From Variovorax paradoxus (GTDB lineage: Bacteria > Pseudomonadota > Gammaproteobacteria > Burkholderiales > Burkholderiaceae_C), in contig NZ_JXQQ01000008.1 in the NCBI RefSeq assembly GCF_000834655.1, positions 1 to 64,000 on the forward strand: a DNA stretch of 64,000 bases. Reading direction: 5' to 3'. The notes beneath the pieces were generated by a model that was given only the letters and a program-made list of their open reading frames with translations, was not told the origin of the DNA and made no database searches. Numbering within the stretch: position 1 is the stretch's first letter; the number at the start of each line of letters is the position of its first letter. Position numbers and translations under genes: made by a program. This document shows positions 57,458 through 64,000 of the stretch, in pieces.

Positions 57458-59089
57458 ATGCAACGGCGCGACTTCCTCGGCGTGGCGGGTGCGGCGGGCG
57501 CCCTGGCGCTGGCCGGGTGCGAGGTGCCGCCGGCCATCGAAGGCGGATTCACCGGCATCGACGTTGCGCGCGGCCACGCGATGCGCGACGGCACACTCAG
57601 GAGCCAGGCGCCCGCAGCGGTGAAGCGCACGCGCGTGGTGATCGCAGGGGGCGGCGTTGCCGGTCTTGCGGCCGCGCGCGCCTTGCGGCTCGCGGGCATC
57701 GAGGACTTCACCCTGCTCGAACTGGAAGATGCCGCCGGCGGCAATGCGCGCGGCGGCATGGTCAACGGCATCGCCTGCCCGCTGGGCGCGCACTACCTGC
57801 CGGTGCCCGGCGACGATGCGCGCGAGGTGCAGGACCTGCTCGAGGAACTGGGCCTGCGCCAGCGCGTGGCGGGCCGCTGGGAATACGACGAGCGCACCCT
57901 CTGCCACAGCCCGCAGGAGCGCCTGTTCTTCCACGGCGAGTGGCAGGACGGCCTGCTGCCCGTGCACGGCGTGGGCGCCGACACGATCGCGCAATACCGC
58001 AAGTTCGCGCAGCGCATCGACGCGCTGCAGCACGCGGCGCACTTCGCCATTCCGACGCTCAAGGTCGCGGTCACGCCCGAGCTGCTGGCGCTCGATGCCA
58101 TCGCCTTTTCGCGCTGGCTCGACAGCGAAGGCTTCAGCGATGCGCAATTGCGCTGGTACCTCGACTACTGCTGCCGCGACGACTACGGCGCGGGCATCGA
58201 GCAGGTTTCGGCCTGGGCGGGCATTCATTACTTCGCGAGCCGGCATGGCTTCCACGCGCCTGGCGATCCGAGCGGCAGCGCCAACGACGCGAACCCCGAG
58301 CGCGATGGCGTACTCACCTGGCCCGAAGGCAACGGCTGGCTCAGCAAGCAGCTGGCCGCGCCGCTCGGCGAGCGCCTCTGCACAAGCCAGGTCGTCACGC
58401 GCATTGCCGAGCTGCGCGGCGGGGTCGAGGTCGATGCGTGGGACGCCGCGTCGAAATCGCTGGTGCGCTGGCAGGCCGAGCGCTGCATCGTCGCGCTGCC
58501 GGTGTTCATTGCCGCGCGCGTGGTCGAGAACGCACCCGAGGTGCTGAAGCACGCCGCCGCGCACGTGCGCTACGCGCCCTGGCTCGTTGCCAACGTGCAC
58601 CTGCGCGGTCCGCTGGCCGACCGCGTGGGCGCGGCGCCGAGCTGGGACAACGTGATCTACGGCACGCGCGGCCTGGGCTACGTCGATGCGCGCCACCAGA
58701 CGCTCGATCCCACGCCGCGCGGCACAGTGCTGAGCTGGTACCGCCCGCTGGGGCCGAGCAGCTACGACACCGCCGACGGCCGCAAGCTGCTGCTGGAGCG
58801 CCCCTGGACCGGCTGGCGCGACGACCTGCTCACCGAGCTGTCGGTGCCGCACCCGGACCTGCCCTCGCTCGCCACGCGCATCGAGATCACGCGCTACGGC
58901 CACGCCATGTCGATTCCCCGGCCAGGGCTGCTGGCCGAGATCGGCTCGCAGCGCACGGCGCCGGACGATGCGCACCGCGGCAGCGTCGTCGCGGGGCGAC
59001 TGTCGTTCGCGCACGCGGACTGGTCGGGCTATTCGATCTTCGAGGAAGCATTCACGCGCGGCCACGTGGCCGGATCGAGCCTGGCATGA
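57458..59089 (+). CDS. Tat-exported, lipobox-bearing FAD/NAD(P)-binding oxidoreductase
   Basis: A 543-residue flavoprotein. The N-terminus MQRRDFLGVAGAAGALALAG has a Tat-type twin-arginine motif, and LAGC at 18-21 is a good lipobox, so a Tat-exported lipoprotein is likely. FAD-binding GxGxxG is TRVVIAGGGVAGLAAARALR, then GGNARGG, as in amine-oxidase/protoporphyrinogen-oxidase-type enzymes. C-terminal HADWSGYSIFEEAF is the usual flavin-site end. Substrate unknown; a polyamine-like amine is a hypothesis because of the SpeE-like neighbour. Overlaps the next gene by ATGA. Confidence 0.9.
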   Translation: MQRRDFLGVAGAAGALALAGCEVPPAIEGGFTGIDVARGHAMRDGTLRSQAPAAVKRTRVVIAGGGVAGLAAARALRLAGIEDFTLLELEDAAGGNARGGMVNGIACPLGAHYLPVPGDDAREVQDLLEELGLRQRVAGRWEYDERTLCHSPQERLFFHGEWQDGLLPVHGVGADTIAQYRKFAQRIDALQHAAHFAIPTLKVAVTPELLALDAIAFSRWLDSEGFSDAQLRWYLDYCCRDDYGAGIEQVSAWAGIHYFASRHGFHAPGDPSGSANDANPERDGVLTWPEGNGWLSKQLAAPLGERLCTSQVVTRIAELRGGVEVDAWDAASKSLVRWQAERCIVALPVFIAARVVENAPEVLKHAAAHVRYAPWLVANVHLRGPLADRVGAAPSWDNVIYGTRGLGYVDARHQTLDPTPRGTVLSWYRPLGPSSYDTADGRKLLLERPWTGWRDDLLTELSVPHPDLPSLATRIEITRYGHAMSIPRPGLLAEIGSQRTAPDDAHRGSVVAGRLSFAHADWSGYSIFEEAFTRGHVAGSSLA

Positions 59090-60204
59090 AGGCGCTGGTG
59101 CTCGGCGGCTATGGCAATTTCGGCGCGCGCATCTGCCTGGCGTTGGCGGGTGATGCCGGTATCGAGTTGCTGATCGGCGGGCGCGACCTGGAGCGGGCGA
59201 CCGCATTTGCACAATCGCTGGGCAGCGATGCGCGCGGCGTTCGCGTCGATGCAGGGGCGCCCGATCTTGCGCAGGGCCTGGGGTACCTGGGCGTCGATCT
59301 CGTCATCCACACCGCCGGCCCGTTCCAGAACCAGGACTACCGCGTGCCGCAGGCCGTCGCGGCCGCCGGCGCGCACTACATCGACCTGGCCGACGGCCGC
59401 CGCTTCGTCTGCGACTTTCCCGCCGCGATGGACGCCGCCTTCCGCGATGCGCGGCGAACCGCCGTTGCAGGCGCCAGCACCGTGCCGGCGCTCTCGTCGG
59501 CGGTGGTTGACCATCTCGCGGCCGGCTGGCAAGGCATCCACAGCATCGACATCTGCATTGCGCCGGCGCAGGGCGCACCGCGCGGCGAGGCCACGCTCGC
59601 AGGCGTGCTCGCCTACTGCGGCGAGCCGATCCGCGTCTGGCAAAACGGCCAGTGGACCGAACAGCCGGGCTGGGCGAATCCGGTGAAGGTGCAGTTCGCG
59701 CGCATGCGGCCGCGCCGGGGGGCGTTGTGCGACATCCCCGATCTCGAACTCTTTCCGTCGCGCTATGCGGGCGTGCAGTCGGTCATGTTCCGAGCGGCGC
59801 TCGAAGTCGGCATCGCGCAGCAGGCCTTCGCCTTCATGGCATTCATGCACCGCGCGGGCCTTCTGCGCGCGCCGCAGAAGCTGGCGCCGCTGCTGCATTC
59901 GGCAGGCGGCGTCTTCGACGCGCTCGGCACGGCGCTGGGCGGCATGGTGGTGCGCGTCGAAGGCACCGATGCGAAAGGAGCCGCTGCGCGCAGCGCCTGG
60001 CACATCGCCGCCGACGACAACCATGGCCCGGAGATTCCCTGCATGGCCGCGATCCTGCTGGCCCGCCGGCTCGCGCGCGGCGACGCGCTCCCTGTCGGCG
60101 CGCACGCTTGCGCAGGGTTGCTAACGCTGCCCGAATTCGAGCCCGAGTTCGCGCGCTGGGGCATGGTGACCGACGTCATCGACGAGATATCGCCCGTCCA
60201 ATGA
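59086..60204 (+). CDS. Saccharopine dehydrogenase family NAD(P)-binding protein
   Basis: A 372-residue cytoplasmic protein with N-terminal Rossmann GGYGNFGARIC (8-18) and the saccharopine-dehydrogenase-family pattern HTAGPFQNQDYRVPQAVAAAGAHYIDLADGR. This superfamily includes true saccharopine and carboxynorspermidine dehydrogenases, but also many of unknown substrate; the last third is not diagnostic. ATGA overlap on both sides couples it to the flavoprotein and DoxX-like genes. Confidence 0.85.
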   Translation: MKALVLGGYGNFGARICLALAGDAGIELLIGGRDLERATAFAQSLGSDARGVRVDAGAPDLAQGLGYLGVDLVIHTAGPFQNQDYRVPQAVAAAGAHYIDLADGRRFVCDFPAAMDAAFRDARRTAVAGASTVPALSSAVVDHLAAGWQGIHSIDICIAPAQGAPRGEATLAGVLAYCGEPIRVWQNGQWTEQPGWANPVKVQFARMRPRRGALCDIPDLELFPSRYAGVQSVMFRAALEVGIAQQAFAFMAFMHRAGLLRAPQKLAPLLHSAGGVFDALGTALGGMVVRVEGTDAKGAAARSAWHIAADDNHGPEIPCMAAILLARRLARGDALPVGAHACAGLLTLPEFEPEFARWGMVTDVIDEISPVQ

Positions 60205-60578
60205 ACCGGCCGGCCGACGACGACCGCCTGCTGCGCCTGAGCCTTGTCGCGGTCTGGCTGCTCACCGCCTTTGCCAGCATCGTCGAACTCAACGGCCAGA
60301 GCCGCCAGGTGCTGGCCGATGCGGGCATCGCATCGCCGCCTTGGCTGGTGCAGCTGCTGATCGTCGGTGGCGCGGCGGCCGACATTGCCATCGGGCTGGC
60401 GCTCTGGTTGCGGCCCGGCCGCGCCAGCTACCTTGCGGCCCTCGGCCTGATGGTGCTCATGACCGCAGTGGCCACTTTTCTTCAGCCCGCGCTGTGGCTG
60501 CACCCGCTGGGCCCGCTGCTCAAGAACCTGCCCATCGCCGCGCTGCTCTGGCACCTGTACCGGCGCACCTCGCCATGA
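60201..60578 (+). CDS. DoxX-like membrane protein
   Basis: A 125-residue protein with four hydrophobic segments and the DoxX-type loop (AFASIVELNGQSRQVLADAGI, WLVQLLIVGGAAADIAIGLALWL). Function unknown; DoxX-like proteins are often linked to redox or membrane traffic. ATGA overlaps with the genes on both sides. Confidence 0.82.
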   Translation: MNRPADDDRLLRLSLVAVWLLTAFASIVELNGQSRQVLADAGIASPPWLVQLLIVGGAAADIAIGLALWLRPGRASYLAALGLMVLMTAVATFLQPALWLHPLGPLLKNLPIAALLWHLYRRTSP

Positions 60579-61051
60579 ACACCTACCTCGTCCTCAAGTG
60601 GCTGCACATCGTCTCCAGCGTGCTGATGGTCGGCACGGGGCTGGGCTCGGCCTTCTACATGTTCTTTGCGAACCGAAGCGGCAGCGTACCGGCGCAGGCG
60701 GTGGTGAGCCGGCTGGTGGTGCGCGCGGACTGGTGGTTCACCACGCCCACGGTCATCCTGCAACCCGTGACCGGCTTTGCGCTGGCCCACATGGCGGGCT
60801 GGCCGCTCTCGACGCCGTGGCTTGCGGTGTCGCTGGGGCTCTTCGCGTTCGCGGGCCTTTGCTGGTTGCCGGTGGTGTGGTTGCAGATCCGCATGGCCGC
60901 GATGGCCGGGCAGGCGCACGAGGACGCGATGCCGCTGCCGCCGCTGTATGCGCGCTATCAACGCTATTGGGAGTGGCTCGGCTATCCGGCCTTCGTGGCC
61001 ATGGCCGTCGTGTTCTGGTTGATGGTGAACAAGCCCGCCCTTTCCTTTTGA
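60575..61051 (+). CDS. DUF2269 family membrane protein
   Basis: A 158-residue four-TM protein with LKWLHIVSSVLMVGTGLGSAF at the start (conserved His in helix 1) and the family-typical YARYQRYWEWLGYPAFVAM near the end. Members lie beside saccharopine-reductase/DoxX-like genes, as here. Function unknown. It closes the tightly packed part of the operon; 120 bases separate it from the next gene. Confidence 0.85.
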   Translation: MNTYLVLKWLHIVSSVLMVGTGLGSAFYMFFANRSGSVPAQAVVSRLVVRADWWFTTPTVILQPVTGFALAHMAGWPLSTPWLAVSLGLFAFAGLCWLPVVWLQIRMAAMAGQAHEDAMPLPPLYARYQRYWEWLGYPAFVAMAVVFWLMVNKPALSF

Positions 61052-61171
61052 TTCGAACCAGGCCGGTGCGCGGGCCTGTGCAGTTTTCACGCAGACTTCA
61101 TACACAGCGCCGTGGTTTCACAGATCGACCAGAGACTGCCAGGCGCCAACAAAAACATCGGGGGAGCTTCC

Positions 61172-64000
61172 ATGCTTCAAGTTGCCAATCGAAAACTCGC
61201 GTCGCTCAGCGACGTGCTCTTCACCGGCCTCGGCCGTGCACTCGGTTTTCTGCGTCCGCTGGCACGCGGACTCATCGGTTCCTGGCGACCCCCGGGGTGG
61301 CTGCGCATCGTGGGCGCCTTTCTTCTTTTCGGGCTGCAGTGGCTGCAGCAACGGCTGGCCTGGCTGGTCGTGCTGGCGTTGCTGGTGCTGGCCGGCTGGT
61401 TCGCCAGCCCGCATGTCTTGAAGTGGTGGCACGGTCTCACGCCAGACCGCGTCGAGCCGGTCGTTTCGACAGCGCAGATCGTGCCGCCGCCGCGCACGCA
61501 GATCGAAAACGACAAGGGACCGAACCCGGTCGTCATCAATTTCACCGCCTCGGTCGCGCCGATCGCGCGCATCGGCCAGGAGGCGACCGGCGTCACCATC
61601 GAGCCCGCCATTGCCGGGCGCTGGACGTGGAGCAGCCAGAAGAAGCTCGAATTTCTTCCCGCGCAGGACTGGCCGGTCGGCCAGCCGTACAAGGTGCAGC
61701 TCTCGAAGGACGCGCTCGCACCGCACATCGAGATCGAGCAGCGCAAGTACGAGTTCACCTCGCCCGAATTCAACGCGCGCATCGCAGGCGCGGAGTTCTA
61801 TCAAGACCCGGTGCAGGCCAACGTGCGGCGCGCGCTCTTCCAGGTGCGTTTCTCGCACCCGGTCAACACGGCAGAGTTCGAAAAGCGCCTGGTTCTGACC
61901 TATGACCAGGCCTGCGGCACCTCGATCTTCAGCGTGGGCAAGTGCGCGAGCGAGAAGTTCACCGTCAGCTACGACAAGCTGCGCCTGACCGCCACCCTGC
62001 AGTCCGAGCCGCTGCCCATTCCCGAGAAGACGCGCCCTGTGGTGCTCAGCCTCGCTTCCGGCACGGTCGCGCAGAAGGGCGGGCCCGGCCAGCGCAACGA
62101 CATCTCGCGTGCGGTCGACATCCCGGGCCTCTTCAGCCTCGACGTCTCGAGCATCGACCCGACCATCGTCACGGGCGAGAGTGGCGAACCCGAGCACGTG
62201 ATGCACGTCACCGCCTCGATGCCGGTGCACGAGCGCGAAATGGCGCGCGTGGTGCAGGCCTGGCTCCTGCCCGCCACCGAAGAAGCCAAGGGTGACCCCG
62301 AAGAAAAGTTCGACTGGTCCGCCGATCCTTCGAAGGTCACCGACGCCGTTCTGCGCCGCGCGAAGAAGATCAACCTGCAGCCCATTGCCAGCGAGCGCGA
62401 AGTGACCGAGATGGTCAGCTTCCGTCTCCCGCAAGCCGAGGGCGGCCGCTACTTGCTGGTGCGCGTGGCCAAGGGCCTGAAGACGCCGGGCGGCTACCAG
62501 CTCGGCGCGGCGCGGCAGGACGTGCGCCTGCTCAAGACCTTCGCGCCCGAACTCACCATCATGAGCCAGGGCTCGTTGCTCGCCCTTTCGGGCGAGCGCA
62601 AGCTGCCGATCCTCGTGCGCGACCTGCCCGGCATCCGCCTGGAAATCGGCCGCTTGCTGCCGCAGCAGCTGCAGCACCTGGTCACGCAGACCAACGGCGA
62701 CTTCGCGCATCCGCAGTTCAACGGCGGCCTGCAGTCGGACAACCTCGTGGACCGCTTCCAGAAGGAGATTCCGCTCAGCATTCCCGCCGGCAAGGCGCAC
62801 TACGAAACCGTCGACTTCGCCGAGTACCTGCGCAGCGACGTGGCCGACCGCCGCGGCGTGTTCCTGCTCAAGGTGCAGGGCTTCGATCCCAAGGCCAAGA
62901 AGAAGCCGGAGGCGGCCGAGGGTGAGGCCGCACAGGCGCAGCCCGAGGAGGAACAGCAGGAAGAACAGCAGCCGGAAGGTGAAGGCGACCCCGAGAGCGG
63001 CAACCCCGAAGACCAGAAGGACCAGCGCCTGGTGCTCGTCACCGACCTGGGCATCGTCGCCAAGAAGTCGCTCGACGGAACGCGCGACGTGTTCGTGCAG
63101 AGCATCGCCAACGGCCAGCCGGTCGCCGGCGCGCTGGTCGAGGTGTGGGGTCGCAACGGGATGATCGTCGCGTCGCAATCGACAGACGCCACCGGCGCCG
63201 CGAAGCTGCCGAACCTCGCCGGCTACCAGCGCGAGAAGGCACCCGTGGTGCTGGTCGTGCGCAAGGACGGCGACCTGAGCTTCCTGCCTTTCAACCGCAC
63301 CGACCGCACGCTGGACATCTCGCGCTTCGACGTCGGCGGCCTGCGCGCGGCTGGCGTGCCGAACCAGATGACGGCGTACGTGTTCAGCGACCGCGGCATC
63401 TACCGCCCGGGCGACACCATGCACATCGCGATGATGGTGAAGGCGGGCAACTGGGCCACGTCGCTGCGCGACCTGCCGCTCGAGGCCGAGATCATCGACG
63501 CACGCGGCCTCAGCGTGCGCCGCGAAAAGCTCAAGCTCGGTCCCGGCGGCGCGGCGGAAATCGCCCACGCCACGCAGGACACCTCGCCCACCGGCAACTA
63601 CACCGTCAACCTCTACCTGCCGCGCGAGTCGTCGCCGGGCAACCCCGAAGTGCAAGGCCTGCTCATCGGCAGCACCACGGTGAAGGTGCAGGAGTTCCTG
63701 CCCGACCGCACCAAGGTCGTCGCCAAGCTCAGCAGCGAAGTGGCCGAAGGCTGGGTCAAGCCCAAGGACCTGAAGGCGCTCATCGACGTGCAGAACCTCT
63801 TCGGCACGCCCGCGCCCGACCGCAAGGTCGAAGGCACGCTCACGCTGAGCCCGGCCTTCCCGGTGTTCCGCGCGTTCGCCGACTACGCTTTCTTCGATCC
63901 GCAGCGTGCCACCGAGAAGCAGGTGGACGACCTGGGCAGCGTGCAGACCAGCGCCGAAGGCAAGGCCGAGTTCGACCTGCGCCTCTCGCGCTTCGACGCA
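61172..64000 (+). CDS. Alpha-2-macroglobulin family protein, 3'-truncated by window
   Basis: The first 943 codons of a large protein that runs past the window edge. A cytoplasmic N-terminal stretch, a membrane span (about 48-75, FLLFGLQWLQQRLAWLVVLALLVLAGWF) and then macroglobulin-type beta domains are visible, e.g. SHPVNTAEFEKRL (bacterial A2M domain), SDRGIYRPGDTMHIAMMVK (about 750-768, MG domain hallmark) and DVQNLFGTPAPDRKVEG. A Gln/Glu-rich linker lies near 578-615. Bacterial A2Ms are periplasmic protease traps or anchors. ATG 61172 has GGGGGAG upstream. The thioester and bait region are not in the window. Confidence 0.9.
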   Translation, partial: MLQVANRKLASLSDVLFTGLGRALGFLRPLARGLIGSWRPPGWLRIVGAFLLFGLQWLQQRLAWLVVLALLVLAGWFASPHVLKWWHGLTPDRVEPVVSTAQIVPPPRTQIENDKGPNPVVINFTASVAPIARIGQEATGVTIEPAIAGRWTWSSQKKLEFLPAQDWPVGQPYKVQLSKDALAPHIEIEQRKYEFTSPEFNARIAGAEFYQDPVQANVRRALFQVRFSHPVNTAEFEKRLVLTYDQACGTSIFSVGKCASEKFTVSYDKLRLTATLQSEPLPIPEKTRPVVLSLASGTVAQKGGPGQRNDISRAVDIPGLFSLDVSSIDPTIVTGESGEPEHVMHVTASMPVHEREMARVVQAWLLPATEEAKGDPEEKFDWSADPSKVTDAVLRRAKKINLQPIASEREVTEMVSFRLPQAEGGRYLLVRVAKGLKTPGGYQLGAARQDVRLLKTFAPELTIMSQGSLLALSGERKLPILVRDLPGIRLEIGRLLPQQLQHLVTQTNGDFAHPQFNGGLQSDNLVDRFQKEIPLSIPAGKAHYETVDFAEYLRSDVADRRGVFLLKVQGFDPKAKKKPEAAEGEAAQAQPEEEQQEEQQPEGEGDPESGNPEDQKDQRLVLVTDLGIVAKKSLDGTRDVFVQSIANGQPVAGALVEVWGRNGMIVASQSTDATGAAKLPNLAGYQREKAPVVLVVRKDGDLSFLPFNRTDRTLDISRFDVGGLRAAGVPNQMTAYVFSDRGIYRPGDTMHIAMMVKAGNWATSLRDLPLEAEIIDARGLSVRREKLKLGPGGAAEIAHATQDTSPTGNYTVNLYLPRESSPGNPEVQGLLIGSTTVKVQEFLPDRTKVVAKLSSEVAEGWVKPKDLKALIDVQNLFGTPAPDRKVEGTLTLSPAFPVFRAFADYAFFDPQRATEKQVDDLGSVQTSAEGKAEFDLRLSRFDA

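Overview
This is a high-GC chromosomal window carrying the replication-origin neighbourhood of a betaproteobacterium, most likely Comamonadaceae and probably Variovorax or a close relative. The assignment rests on gene content and order (gyrB-dnaN-dnaA facing away from rpmH-rnpA-yidD-yidC-mnmE), a PHA phasin, a PagL-type deacylase, metX-metW, and repeat families that I recall as typical of Comamonadaceae intergenic regions. No species-level marker such as rRNA is present. No tRNA, rRNA, CRISPR array or insertion sequence was seen.

Layout. 1-7000: a ybhP-clsB-ybhN operon (same order as E. coli), a convergent lipid A 3-O-deacylase, a phasin behind a possible PhaR operator, a membrane metallophosphoesterase and two tandem paralogous secreted proteins. 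7600-13050: an AT-richer island with vsr and a C5-cytosine methyltransferase on the plus strand, convergent with a two-gene phosphorelay on the minus strand. The relay consists of a protein with two separate GHKL ATPase domains and a receiver protein with an unrecognised C-terminal domain. 13100-22900: gyrB, dnaN, dnaA, putative oriC, rpmH, rnpA, yidD, yidC, mnmE. 22900-31300: a cNMP-binding-fold protein, a zinc-ribbon membrane protein, a KefB/C-type antiporter, kdsD-kdsC-lptC, an SDR, a glycine-rich RRM protein, and a UPF0016 transporter behind a yybP-ykoY (Mn2+) riboswitch. 31430-33900: a SAM-II riboswitch plus terminator ahead of metX-metW, then a YigZ-family gene. 33800-42700: a K+ channel, bactofilin, DUF72, two M20 peptidases, a lipase-like hydrolase, an MFS transporter, a DUF937 protein and rsmE. 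42770-49000: amgK divergent from lptD-surA-rsmA. 49000-52700: a barnase/barstar-like pair and maeB. 52870-64000: an apparent operon of SPFH-SHOCT, DUF4178, DUF350, a membrane spermidine-synthase-like protein, a Tat/lipobox FAD oxidoreductase, a saccharopine-dehydrogenase-like protein, DoxX-like and DUF2269 proteins, and the start of an alpha-2-macroglobulin gene that runs off the window.

Themes. Much of the window serves the cell envelope: cardiolipin synthesis, lipid A trimming, Kdo synthesis, LPS transport (lptC, lptD), the OMP chaperone SurA, MurNAc recycling, bactofilin and a macroglobulin. Expression signals include two riboswitches, several strong hairpin terminators, and a dispersed repeat family that sits directly behind stop codons and in one case has become coding sequence inside amgK.

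The strongest candidates for an undescribed system are (1) the vsr-methyltransferase / dual-GHKL kinase / receiver island inserted next to gyrB, and (2) the SPFH-DUF4178-DUF350-aminopropyltransferase-like-FAD-reductase operon. Functional statements come from motifs read by eye and family knowledge; no database search was run.
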